A DNA stretch of 64,000 nucleotides from Siderastrea siderea (Eukaryota; Cnidaria; Anthozoa; Scleractinia; Rhizangiidae). Below, in pieces: positions 34,771-45,578 of this stretch. The translations under genes and the position numbers were made by a program. The notes beneath the pieces were generated by a model. That model was not told where the DNA came from and did not search any database. It saw only the letters and a program-made list of their open reading frames with translations. The stretch is taken from positions 37,747,984 to 37,811,983 of the forward strand of contig OZ034979.1 in NCBI GenBank assembly GCA_964030785.1, given 5' to 3'. Within the stretch, counting starts at the first letter, position 1. Every line of letters starts with the position of its first letter.

Positions 34771-37115
34771 TTGACAAACATAGAAAGCGGAAACGTGACT
34801 ACTCGTCTGTTTATTCCCGACAGAAGCGTGACCACTTCTAACAACACCTCAACCAGACGCAACAGACGTAGACGTAAACGTAGAAAAACAACTAGGAAAC
34901 TAGACACCACCACCGTCATAAACCTGTCAAGCGTGCAATTAACTCAAGACGAAGTCAATTTACTCTCTCTTGGCTTCAAATTTTGTCCTACTCCAGCTCA
35001 TATCAACTGGCCGGAATTCAAAGCAGACATCTCTGATTTCATAAGACGACTCCGACTGCATGAATATTTTCACGATAATAACAACAATTCATCTCAAGAT
35101 AGTCACAACCCCTTCCGTGTTAAATCTACCTGGACCCCCACCCCGGACGTGACGCTTCATTAGACGCATTCTCCAACACCATAGAGGAACAATTACTCAA
35201 CGCTAGGCCAACTAGGATACGTGACAACTTGACCAATCGAGAAAGATGAGCTTTGAAACGTCTTATCCGGCGGGAAGATATCATCATGAAACCCGCAGAC
35301 AAAGGCTCGGGGACGGTTGTCATGGACATGGACTGCTACGAAAATGAATGCCCCCGACAACTCAACGACACAGAATTCTACGAAAAAATCGACAAAGACA
35401 TTACTCCGCCCACTCACGAATGTGTCAAAAGATACATTTCCGGATTACAATTTGACAAAATGATTGATGACGAGACAGCGAAATACCTCAAAGAAAACTC
35501 TCCTAAACCAGGTCGCATTTACACCATTCCTAAAATACACAAACAAGGTCATCCTGGTCGCCCTATAGTCTCTAGCAATAGCCATCCCACAGAACGCATT
35601 TCCCAATTTGTCGATTTTCATCTTCAACCTCTAGTCACCAAACTTCCTTCTTACATAAAAGACACCACCCATTTTCTCAACAAACTCAACAGCATCGGTC
35701 AACTACCTGATGGTGTTTTACTCGTTACCCTTGATGTATCTTCACTGTATACAAACATACCTCATAATGACGGAATCCAAGCCTGGAGCGAATTTCTGGA
35801 CCAACGACTCAATCCTACTATCCAGACGACCAGACTCTGTGATCTCATTCGCATGATACTTACTAATAACACTTTCACTTTTAATGGACAGCATTACAGA
35901 CAAATTAATGGAACAGCTATGGGGACCAAAATGGCTCCTTCATACGCCAACCTTTTCATGGGAAAATTTGAAAAAGACGCTCTAGCAGCTGCTTCACATT
36001 CTCCCCTAATTTGGTGGCGTTACATCGATGACATCTTCCTCCTCTGGACACATGGCGAAGAAAAATTAAATGATTTTATCACATACTTAAACAACCTACA
36101 TCCTACAATCAAATTTACCGATTCCTTCTCCTACAACGAAATCCCCTTCCTTGATGTTAACGTACTGCTCATCAACGGCAGATTAGAAACTGACCTTTAT
36201 GTTAAGCCTACAGACAAGCATCAGTATCTCCTTAAATCATCCTGCCACCCATCTCACACCAAACAATCAATCTCGTTCAGCATGGCCTTACGACTAAGAA
36301 GAATTTGTTCAACGGATGAGTTCTTTAACACACGTTCCAACGCACTCACAACACATTTAATCAAGAGAGGATGTCAACACCGTTTTCGTAAAGACGAAAT
36401 AGAGAAAGTACGTCAAATTCCACGCAGCAAAGCCCTCGAAACATCTACGAAACAAGAGAATGACAGAATCCCGTTTATAGTAACATTCAATCCAGCCCTT
36501 CCTAACATACGTCAAATCATTTTCAACAACCTAAACATTCTTCGTTCTTCACAGCGATGCAAAGCAGCATTCCCTTCTCCTCCTCTCATATCATACCGCC
36601 GTTGCAACAACCTACGTGACATTCTAGTCAGAGCCACACACCGCAGACCACCCCCCAAAACACCTGGAGCTTTCCGCTGTAACAGAAGTAGGTGCAAAAC
36701 ATGCCCTTTCATTACAGAGGGAACCACGTTTTACACCTTCTTCTCCACTAACGAACGAAGGCAAATTCTAAATCACATCTCTTGCTCATCTTCGAATCTC
36801 ATATATATGATACAGTGCTCCAGATGCAAGGTACAATACATTGGAGAAACTAAACGTCAACTCAGCAACAGATTTGGGGAACACAGGCGCGCAATCGAAA
36901 AAGCTATCACCCATCGTTACATTGATCAACCCACTGCCGTTTCAAATCACTTCACTCTCCCTGGCCACTCCATCAACGACATAGAACTTATTCCCCAGAA
37001 CTCATTCACTCGAACAGGGAAAGCATTCGTAAAGCCAGAGAAGCATTTTTGATTTCAAAGGGCAAGACTCTTGAACCCCACGGAATAAACAGACGAGATG
37101 AAACTTAACCTATTT
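34771..37115 (+). pseudogene. Penelope-type polyprotein: basic N-terminus, reverse transcriptase, GIY-YIG endonuclease (broken)
   Basis: The N-terminal part (34771-35163) has NRRRRKRRKTTRKLDTTTV and FKADISDFIRRLRL, then shifts frame near 35150. TGA at 35247-35249 interrupts RER*ALKRL. From 35253, 599 codons stay open: IMKPADKGSGTVVMD, IPKIHKQGHPGRPIVSSN, LVTLDVSSLYTNIP (motif A Asp about residue 161), GTAMGTKMAPSYANLF, WWRYIDDIFLLW (YIDD about 257-260), linker CNRSRCKTCPF and a GIY-YIG domain (about 515 on: LIYMIQCSRCKVQYIGETKR, SNRFGEH). After NSFTRT a one-base loss shifts frame. The correct C-terminus (AREAFLISKGKTLEPHGIN) remains readable in another frame up to the terminal repeat, ending at TAA near 37107. 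At least three lesions, so inactive. Confidence 0.93.
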
Positions 37116-37244
37116 CTATTTTAAAAAGATAGCTGTTAGTCACGTTTCCGCTTTCTATGTTTGTCAACCAATCATATTTAATCTTTTCATTTTAATCATT
37201 TTAAATCTTGTAACTGTTTCATTCGATTTTTACTTAGCTTTACA

Positions 37245-37286
37245 GCCCCTGATGAAGGTGAGTTTTGTCTCGCCGAAATATTGGGC
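37245..37286 (+). ncRNA. Hammerhead ribozyme motif, right terminal repeat of copy B
   Basis: GCCC (37245-37248), CTGATGA (37249-37255), GGTGAG / CTCGCC stem II, GAAA, TATT, GGGC (37283-37286). Identical in core to the copy A motif. Confidence 0.75.
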
Positions 37287-37329
37287 ATTAAAATTACCCT
37301 TCTTAGCTGTCCGATCAGCCTTGCAATTG

Positions 37330-37506
37330 TTGTTGTTTTTTTTTTAAAGAAACGTCCTTCCAGCCCAACCTCGTTCCCAGGATCTCTCTTCTTCCCGTCC
37401 CCTGGAGAAAAAAGTTATTTTAAACTTCCGGTTCCGGTCATGTCGTCATATGTTTGTGACGTCACGTAAGGTAAACAAAACCTAAGAATGTCACCTCACA
37501 ACGATG
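37330..37506. other. Shared flank right of Penelope copy B
   Basis: Matches 15684-15856 (GAAACGTCCTTCCAGCCCAA, then CTTCCGGTTCCGGTCATG), ending at CACCTCACAACGATG where the LINE begins. Confidence 0.8.
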
Positions 37507-37779
37507 TTTTTTATCTTTGTGGCGGTCCTAAGGGCGAAGTGCAATGCCCGAAGGTCTAAAGACAGAAGTGAAAAAACGAAAGGGAAAAACCGAAAAAGGA
37601 AAAGCCGCCACAGTGAGGGGGCACCCTCATAGAGGCCGGCCCGCCAACTTCGCCGGGGAGTCGAACCCCGCCTCACAAATAAAGGGAAGAAATGAGAGGA
37701 ATATGGGATAAGAACTACAGGAAAAAGGGCTAGATAAAAGATGCAAGAGAAAAGACAAAGAGAAAGACAAGACAAAAAG

Positions 37780-38290
37780 ACCCTTAATTAAAAACAATTT
37801 CATTGGCTAAAAACTCAGTTCAATTTCGTTGGCTAAAAAACCCAATTCAACATTTAACGTCCAAAGTAGGACCAATTTCGTTGGTTAAAAAACCCAATTC
37901 AACAATTAACGTCCAGAGTAGGACCATGCAACAGCGGCACGCACAGCACGACCAATGAAGGCGACCGTGGCGGCCACAAAAGTGTCCAGATTAGGACCAT
38001 GCAACACGCAGTACTCAACTCAATTTCATTGGCTAAAAACAATTTCCATTGGCTAAAAACAATTTCGTTGGTTAAAAAACCATGCAACTGTGGTACGCAC
38101 AGGACGACCAATGAAGGCGACCGTGGCGGCCACAAAGGAAGAAAGTGTCCAGATTAGGACAAACATTCGAAATGAGCGCCCAGATTAGGGCCATGCAAAG
38201 GAACCACACAGTACATCCAATTAAGGTGACCATGTGAGTGACGCCCAGATTAGGGCCATGCAAGCAAGACACACACAGTACTTCCTATAA
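37780..38290 (-). repeat. Imperfect tandem repeats in LINE 3' UTR
   Basis: GTCCAGATTAGGACCATGCA-type units, AATTTCGTTGGYTAAAAAAC and CCAATGAAGGCGACCGTGG recur three to five times each at irregular spacing of about 60-110 bp. Confidence 0.75.
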
Positions 38291-38392
38291 AGGCGACCGT
38301 GCGGGCTAAGGGATTAGAAACATGGGATAAAAACACAAAGTTTAAAAGGCAAGAATAAAACATCAGTACTAGGAGTAAAATACACGAGCAGG

Positions 38393-39270
38393 TCAAAGAC
38401 ACACCTTAAAAACACCTTGTTGTACTGAGCCAACGACCCCATAGGCACCCCATTGCCTGAAAAAATACCTTTTACGACGATCTGAAACAAAGCGCTTGAA
38501 AAACAGTGGGAGGTAAAAACGGGCTCGAGCTTTTATTGCTGCAAGCAGCTTAAGAGCGCTCGGGGGAACAGACCGGAAACGAAAATCATTCCTCTGAGTC
38601 CAAATAAAAAACTTACAAACATTTAATAAGTAGGAGAAAACTCTGGGGACACAGAGCAGCTCATCATTGTTGAACCCAAAGAGCAGATGACGGAGCTCGA
38701 GGGAGGGAGCCATAGGGGAGAAGGAAAACAGGAGTGATTGTAGCCAATCAATACCACTTTGGGCCAAAGGACAGGAAAAGAACAGGTGATCAGGCGACTC
38801 GAGGGGAGAGCCACAGAAGCAAGCAGCCGGAATGGAATAACCAAATGAAATGAGCCTATCGGCAGTGTAAAGGACTCCATGGGCTACTTTCCAGTTCAGA
38901 TCGATGACATGACGATCGAAAGGCATGAAAAACAAAGACTTCCAGGTCGTAGCCCAGTCGAGGTCTCCAAAACGGGGATAAAACTTGGCAATACAATGTG
39001 GACGACAAGGGTTTAAAAGCAGCAACAACTGATAGCATGACTTGGTGCTGAGAGAGTCCGCTCGAATGATGGCAGAAGCGGAAGATCCAACAACAAGGCC
39101 CGATGAAGAGGAGGAGCCCAGGAGGGCTCTCCAGGACTTCAGAAGAGATGCATAAAACGGTGGCAAAACCTCGGGGGAGAAAGCAAAAGGGTCAGCAAAC
39201 ACATCAAGAGGGCGAACACCAAAACGATCAAAGAACCAGTACGTTAAGAGGGACACCCAACCAGTAGGGT
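38393..39270 (-). pseudogene. LINE ORF2 C-terminal end with zf-RVT-type zinc finger (5'-truncated)
   Basis: About 290 codons open to the stop at 38393. Features: WATTWKSLFFMPFDRHVIDL, NWKVAHGVLYTADRLISFGY, CFCGSPLESPDHLFFSCPLA and FIWTQRNDFRF. The W..aHGVL.T.DRL..fG...C.CG..ES.DHLFF.CP pattern is the zinc-binding region found after the RT domain of many LINEs. Endonuclease and RT are missing, so it is non-autonomous. The first residues of the open frame, upstream of 39270, come from host flank. Confidence 0.85.
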
Positions 39271-39483
39271 AAATAACGTCAACGTTCCATACTTTTATGA
39301 CAGACAAACCGCTGTTAACCTTGTGGTAGCGGTTTAGGTAGCGGTACGTGTCTTACATGTAACGCATGCGCAACTGAGTTCAACTCAATGGTACCTAACA
39401 CATTTGAGAGAAACGACAGCCGGAAATACGTCTGCGTTCGCAGGCTACATTTGACTTTGCCTAAAGCAAAATATGAATAATTA

Positions 39484-42080
39484 TTATTCAACAAATTGTG
39501 ACTATGCCCATATATTGAAAGGAAGCCCTCAATATCTGTCATCCGTACATGACAGATATTCTGCGATATACTTAAATGACCATATTTGGAAGTGCACTGC
39601 AGATTTTCTTTCACTGCTTGTTTGGCGGCCATTTTGAAAAGCCTGGCAGTTTTAGCAGTGTTCTCCGGAATTTTTAACTCCCTGGAAGAAACTTTCCACG
39701 ATTAAATGCTCTCAAAAAGTCAATAAGTATTTGCTTCAGCTCACAAAGATATCCAGAGGTTGACTTGGAATTTTCATAGTGAGAACTCAACCAAGAAAAT
39801 GCTATTGCGAACGAAGCAGCACACTTGCTCACGGAAAGTTGTAAAGACTAAAGTTGAAAAGATTTTAATTCACAGGAAGAGGACTTATTCTCGGTAAGGT
39901 AGGAATATTTTTTTTTTACTTTGTCTTGTCATATCCAAACATGAGTTTGTAAATAAGTCTTTTTAAGTGAACGGTAGTAAACTTCGATTTCTTGAAGTTC
40001 TGTTTGATTTTTATTAAGCTTAAGACTTAGGTGTTGCTAGCTTTTAGCGTTTTCATCATAGAGCCGTATTTTTTCTCCTTCTGAAAATGGTAGTCGATGG
40101 GAATTTGTTGAATAATAAAACAATTATCCTGCGAAATGGCGCGGAATATCACCTGATACTTAGCCGACGAGGCCGTAGGCCGAGTTGGCTAAATCAGGCG
40201 ATATTCCGCAAGATTGAGCAGGATAATTGTTTTATTATTCAACAAATTCCCATCGACTACCATTTTCAGAACGAGAAAAACTGCCGCTCTATGATGAAAA
40301 CGCTGAAAGCTAGCAACGCATAAGCTTAATAAAAATCAAAACAGAACTTCAAGAAATCGAAGTTTACTACCGTTCACTAAAAAGACTTATTTACAAACTC
40401 ATGTTTGGAAATGACAAGACAAAGTAAAACAAATATTGCCACCTTACCTCCTCCTGTGAATTAAAATCTTTTCAACTTTAGTCTTTACAACTTTCCGTGA
40501 GCAAGTGTGCGGCTTCATTCGCAATAGCATTTTCTTGGTTAAGTTCTCACTATGAAAATTCCAAGTCAACCTCTGGATATCTTTGTGAGCTGAAACAAAT
40601 ACTTGTTGACTTTTTGAGAGCATTTAATCGTGGAAAGTTTCTTCCAGGGAGTTAAAATTTCCGGAGCCTGCTAACACTGCCTCGCTTTTCAAAATGGCCG
40701 CCAAACCACAGGTAACCAAAGCGTACTATGAGAGTTTGTATGAAGCTGAAATTCGATCGAAAATAATCGGCGGTTTTCCGCCGAAAATACATTAAAATCG
40801 AAATAAAGTTTAAAAAACCTTACCTGTTGTGTGTTTGCTGTGTTTTTATCGCTTTTCCGAGCTTCCGGAGGCCGTTTTGGGCGATTTTCTGCTTAACGGT
40901 CGATGTGACGGCATGTCACGTACTAAAGAGAGCTAAAGGTAGGAAAACGGGAATTCAAAATTGCTAACCGACACTCGAGGTCCCGATCAAAATATCCGCT
41001 AAAAATCGATTCAATCTAAAGTCAGCGCTTTAAAACCACAACACATTTCAAAAAGGATAAAGCTCCTACCTTTCTATGGGATTCAATCGTCAATTAGTTT
41101 ATCTCTCGAAGTACAGCCCTGCATTAAAAACGAACTAACTTTTCGAAATCGCCGCCATCACAGGCTTGTAAGGAAAAGAGGGTCAAAACTAACGGTCAAG
41201 CCTGGGACAAAGCGCCAAATTTCGCTCCACCGGGGGACGACATGAGTGACTTCTATGTCGCCAAATGCCAAACTCACCCCCTCTCCGGTAAATCAAGTGT
41301 TGTACCGCTCAAATTTCGGCGGGAAATCGCGCGCGGGTCGCATTCAGGTATAAAACTTGACTTACCGGAGAGAGGGTGAGTTTGGCATTTGGCGACATAG
41401 AAGTCACTCAAGTCGTCCCCCGGTGGAGCGAAATTTGGCGCTTTGTCCCAGGCTTGACCGTTAGTTTTGACCCTCTTTTCCTTACAAGCCTGTGATGGCG
41501 GCGATTTCGAAAAGTTAGTTCGTTTTTAATGCAGGGCTGTACTTCGAGAGATAAACTAATTGACGATTGAATCCCATAGAAAGGTAGGAGCTTTATCCTT
41601 TTTGAAATGTGTTGTGGTTTTAAAGCGCTGACTTTAGACTGAATCGATTTTTAGCGGATATTTTGATCGGGACCTCGAGTGTCGGTTGGCAATTTTGAAT
41701 TCCCGTTTTCCTACCTTTAGCTGTCTTTAGTACGTGACATGCCGTCGCGTCGACCATTAAGCAGAAAATCGCCCAAAACGGCCTCCGGAAGCTCGGAAAA
41801 GCGATAAAAACACAGCAAACACACAACAGGTAAGGTTTTTTAAACTTTATTTCGATTTTAATGTATTTTCGGCGAAAAACCGCCGATTATTTTCGATCAA
41901 ATTTCAGCTCCATACAAACTCTCATATTACGCTTTGGTTACCTGTGGCCAAACAAGCAATGAAAGAAAATCTGCAGTGTACTTCCAAATATGGTCATTTA
42001 CGTATATCGCGGGATATCTGTCATGTACGGATGACAGATATTGAGGGCTTCCTTACCATATATGGGCATAGTGACAATTT
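39484..42080. mobile_element. Palindromic element, unit B version, interrupted by a foldback element
   Basis: From ATTCAACAAATTGTGACTAT at about 39484, an arm (39511-40117) leads to a hairpin (40118-40230, as at 16102-16212). A mirrored arm (40231-40706 and 41954-42075) then ends GGGCATAGTGACAATTTGTT. This arm-hairpin-arm order looks like the intact form, about 1.35 kb without the insert. AATAATTATTATTCAACAAA left and TTGTTGAATAATAA right suggest TIRs starting in that sequence. No protein. Confidence 0.8.
40707..41946. mobile_element. Foldback DNA element, 1240 bp, about 590-bp arms, 7-bp TSD
   Basis: Starts CACAGGTAACCAAAGCGTA and ends ACGCTTTGGTTACCTGTG. The two arms are near-perfect inverted copies meeting around a loop of about 57 bp at 41298-41354. 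GCCAAAC is duplicated at 40700-40706 and 41947-41953. Unit A has the undisturbed site GGCCGCCAAACAAGC (about 16697-16711). The arms contain TTTTATCGCTTTTCCGAGC and GGCGGAAAACCGCC-like dyads. No ORF of note; a single DNA strand would fold on itself over its whole length. Confidence 0.93.
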
Positions 42081-43067
42081 GTTGAATAATAACAGGTGAT
42101 ATTCCACGCGATTTCGCAGGATAATTGTTAATTATATTCTGATTTTACTATGCTCACTGTTTGTATTCACGCTCTAGGCCGAACAGTAAATATTTTGTCG
42201 TCTCTGTGTAAACATTCTCAGTTGTGGGCGAATTTATCTCGACATTCAACGTTTGAGTTGAATTGCTTTTTTTTAGCAGAATAAATAAAAAGCGATACGA
42301 AAGATAAGCTGAGTCAGCAGAGTTTAAGCATTACGTCAACCAGTAACGCATTAGTCAAACTATTGTGTGTCACACGGTCACACTTTTGTATGTTGAGCGA
42401 CGTAAAATAGGGAATCGTTAACCTAGGGGTGGGGTGGGTTAGAAAGACAGGTGAAAACGCCCATTGGGCTTTCTTGTTCTCGGAGATATTTGAATGGGAA
42501 AATAGTGAGCTCACAAAATCACCTCCGCGCGTAAACTACGTTTTTAGACCAGGAGCAGGCACTTGTTTATCCCTGAGAGGAAAGAGTAAGTTTTCAAGAG
42601 GATATATAGAAGCTCGACCTCGTATAATTTTCTTGCCTGGTCACGGAGTTGCGTGATACCAGCGTGTCTGGGATATATACGGCATTCTCTTCAGAACCCC
42701 CAAAAGGAGAGATGAGATTGTTTCAGCCATTTCTGAGCTCCAAAAAAATAAAAATGTTATTTTTTACAGCCCTGTTTTAAGTGTGAAGCCAACTGATTAA
42801 GACAAGAAATATTAAAGATTTCATGAATTAAACAATAGAATTGGAAGCTGGACTAAACACCCAAAAAGACACTAAAACACGTCTGTTTAACTAACGTCAG
42901 GAGCCCGTACATAACCACTGAGCAGTCTGCTTCCTACTGATGGTGTGCAAGCAGTTTTTAACCCCTCATTTATTTCTTAACTCACGCCTCATTTATACAA
43001 ATTCAACCAGAGTGGCCTCTTACATGTAAGAGATATTCAATTTTTTGCAGTAACTAAGCCGTCAGCG
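42081..43067. other. Upstream region of APOL copy 3
   Basis: 42130-42600 is not seen elsewhere in the window and holds no recognised gene. 42605-43067 matches 17345-17797 and ends in TTTTTTGCAG (acceptor) and TAACTAAGCCGTCAGCG before the ATG. Confidence 0.6.
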
Positions 43068-44039
43068 ATGGAAAACAATGACGATGGCGGCAATCTGCCC
43101 GAAAACAAGAACTTGTTTACTGGTACGGTCAACCAAATCACTGAATGGTTTGAACAGTTGCGTAGACTTACGGTGGAGTTAAGTGATGCCTTTCTGCAAT
43201 GGATACCAATGAGGTCGCGTACTAGGGCACAGCTTGAGGAACAGGCGACAAAACGTCAAGAACACCACAGAAATGTTAACATTTCAACCATCACAGGAGC
43301 GTCCATGGGTACCGTGGGAGGGATCCTGTCGGTAGCGGGCCTCATTGCTGCACCCTTCACGTTTGGCGCCGGCCTTGTAGTGTCTCTTGTAGGAGCCGGG
43401 ATTGGTGGAGCGGGGGGTCTGGTCATGTCAGGCTCCAAAGTTGTTGAGATAATCCTGGAAAAGTTAGGGCTTAAAGAGGTGCAAGCGGCAATTGAAGAGG
43501 ATCGCCAAGCTTGCAGAGAACTTCAACAACAGTTAGACTCCTTGGAGGACTTCATTTCCCAGCTGGCAGAGTTTCTCAAACCTTTACATGATGACGCGAT
43601 GCTGCTAAGGGAATTAGAAGGGAGTGGCTTCGAGTTTATTCGTGGCCGAATATTCTTTAATGACATCGGATCGTCAACTGAAGAGAGGGTGGAAATCGGC
43701 GCCAGGTTCTTCCGAGCTGCGACCTCTGCCGCTACAATATCAGCTTCAGCGGTCGCTACTGCGGGCGTCGTGGCACGAAGCGCGGCCCTTGCGGGAACTC
43801 GCGCGGCACATCTGGCTGGTTCTGTTATCAGCGCGGCGCTCCTGCCCTTGGATATCACCTTGCTCGTAAAATCATCTCTGGAGCTACATCGTGGATCCTC
43901 GTCCCCCGCTGTAGAGGATATCAGGCGGATTCTGGATGAACTGGAATGCCCAGACAAGGAAGCGATACAAGGTTTGGTGGAGAGCTTCATTGATGAAAAG
44001 TTTTCCGAGGCTTATAATAAAATAGATAGCGATAAATAA
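43068..44039 (+). CDS. Apolipoprotein L-like protein, copy 3 (C-terminal tail lost to a stop codon)
   Basis: 323 residues from the conserved start, co-linear with copy 1 through both hydrophobic segments and the VKSSLELHRGSSSPAVEDI region. It has no MITE. Substitutions include LTVELSD, EEQATKRQEHHRN and PDKEAIQGLV. At KIDSDK the next codon is TAA (44037-44039) where copies 1 and 2 have CAA. The Asp-rich tail of about 40 residues is therefore not translated, although its coding sequence continues to 44159 with a few changes. The core domains are complete, so the product could still be functional. Placing a nonsense change only in the tail suggests relaxed constraint there. Confidence 0.82.
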   Translation: MENNDDGGNLPENKNLFTGTVNQITEWFEQLRRLTVELSDAFLQWIPMRSRTRAQLEEQATKRQEHHRNVNISTITGASMGTVGGILSVAGLIAAPFTFGAGLVVSLVGAGIGGAGGLVMSGSKVVEIILEKLGLKEVQAAIEEDRQACRELQQQLDSLEDFISQLAEFLKPLHDDAMLLRELEGSGFEFIRGRIFFNDIGSSTEERVEIGARFFRAATSAATISASAVATAGVVARSAALAGTRAAHLAGSVISAALLPLDITLLVKSSLELHRGSSSPAVEDIRRILDELECPDKEAIQGLVESFIDEKFSEAYNKIDSDK

Positions 44040-44159
44040 CGAGAAAACCAGGGTGATGATGAAGATGATGACGATTTGGATGATGATACCCTAAGCGTCA
44101 ATGAAACACGAAGGGAAATCGACAAGGAAAGTTTACTACCCAAAGCAAGTTTAAAATGA

Positions 44160-45479
44160 AAAGGAAACTAAAATGTGAAACATATTAGAAATGACATGCA
44201 CATTTCCAAAGAATGGTAAAAAATTGTAATTCTACAAAAAAGGCGTGTTTTTTTAGGAAAGGACAATCAAGTTTAATATTGTCGATTCCTGGCGAAATCA
44301 TTCATATTAGTAGACTGCATTAAAGGACAGTAGAAAGTCGTTTGAAAGTAGAAGAATATATCTGAACTTGATGTAATTCAGAGAAGTTAAGCAATTTACG
44401 GGAAATGCAAAAGTTAAAGTTTAAATTGTTGCTGAAAATGTTAGTCATGCCAAGTAAAGTGTGATCTGCGTTCATACGTGTTTATTATAACGGCTGTATT
44501 TGTTGTGTGAAGGACTTCCGTACTTTTAGGATTTTCTTATAGAGCCTGTTTTTACTGGACGTAAAAGGGGTTATTGAGTGAGTAATAGCAACCTCGTTCC
44601 CATGTTGAGCAGGAAGATTTATAATATGCTTATAGCCTGCTCCACAGGAAACTCCCAGCTTCCGCTGGGGCAAAGAACACAAAAAAAAGGAGTAGGGGTA
44701 GGAGTAGGCTCAGTCTCCAGCCGTGAGTGTCTCCATGCGCCCGCGATTCTCGCCACTTTGAGACTGAGCCTAGGGTAGGGGAGGCTAGCCTCACTTTCCG
44801 TGATCGCGTTCCCATTGATCCCTCCCATGTCCACGATTATTTTTGGTTTATTTAGTTGGAGTTGCTTGCGGAGGAGGCTAAATTTGGTTACTAAGTCAGG
44901 GTTTTTTTAAATTATTTTTCGAACCCTCCTCTTCCCAGAAGGATATCAGAACGCCTATTTATTGAACGCCTCGCAAAAGAAGTGTTAACATTACACATCC
45001 TTCAAATTTAATTGACAACCCGTATTTAACTGACACGTTTAAGTCCAAAACGCATGAAAACGTTGAAATGAACAATCTAATTAATGCCTCCTCCAAATAG
45101 CAGGAAAAGTGTCTGGATTGACTGAAATTCAGGTTTATCCTCTCTTGCTTGACAGTTACAAGTTTCGAGACTTTTTCCTGCTGTTAGTTGAGAGGCTTTA
45201 ATATTTGGAAAGCGATGGTGAGGTCGAAAGCTTAGTTGTAATTTTTGTCTACTGACTTTTACTGTTCAAATACCCTAACATTAGGAAATTTTACGTTTTG
45301 TTCTCACAAGTTGTTGTTTAGAGTAAATTGAATAAAGGTCTCTATCAATTAAATCAAAGCCTCCTCTCATGCAAAAAAGATATTTATGAATAGATTAATG
45401 CCACGTGAAGAGGGATCTTGCCTGGATGTCATTTGTCTAGTTCCTAGGCCTCCTTATTTCGTCGCGGTCGAACCGTTTC
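44160..45479. other. Unit C flank downstream of APOL copy 3
   Basis: Diverged version of 9113-10360, non-coding. Confidence 0.7.
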
Positions 45480-45578
45480 GGATCACGTGGTCGGCACGAA
45501 AAAATTTCTGATCTTGGGTGTCCTGTGATTACTTCCGCTTTCTGTTCGTGAGTTGAAAGATTCGCGGAAAGGAACACG
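45480..45578 (+). promoter_or_regulatory. Candidate promoter / 5' exon (unit C)
   Basis: ATCACGTGGTCGG (E-box) then TTCTGTTCGTGAGTTGAAAG and GGAACACG|GTAAGTG (donor 45579). It keeps the layout of units A and B despite divergence around it, consistent with a functional exon. Confidence 0.45.

Larger units (their letters stand above)
34608..37329 (+). mobile_element. Penelope-like retroelement, copy B, full length with inverted terminal repeats
   Basis: A terminal repeat in minus orientation (34608-34818) and one in plus orientation (37082-37329) bracket the coding region, so they are inverted relative to each other. Each carries a hammerhead motif. The left repeat lacks about 40 bp (the segment starting ATGAAACTTAACC) present in the right one. 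The coding region runs + from a basic N-terminal domain to RT and GIY-YIG endonuclease, but has several lesions. The right repeat is in the same place and orientation as that of copy A. Confidence 0.9.
37507..39270 (-). mobile_element. 5'-truncated LINE (non-LTR retrotransposon) fragment
   Basis: Present in unit B and absent from unit A, where CACAACGATG is followed after 8 bases by CGTCAACGTTCC. On the minus strand it runs from the end of an ORF2-like protein through a 3' UTR with imperfect tandem repeats, to a short A-rich end at 37507 (TTTTTTATC on +). No clear target duplication. Confidence 0.8.
17798..43067. repeat. Tandem segmental duplication, unit B (APOL copy 2, enlarged by insertions)
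   Basis: Same order as unit A, but swollen from about 10 kb to 25 kb. Added relative to unit A are a MITE in the APOL gene, an Academ-like transposon, 29843-34607 (which includes a 2.9-kb DNA transposon), a LINE fragment and a foldback element. Several of these have their uninserted site in unit A. Confidence 0.88.
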
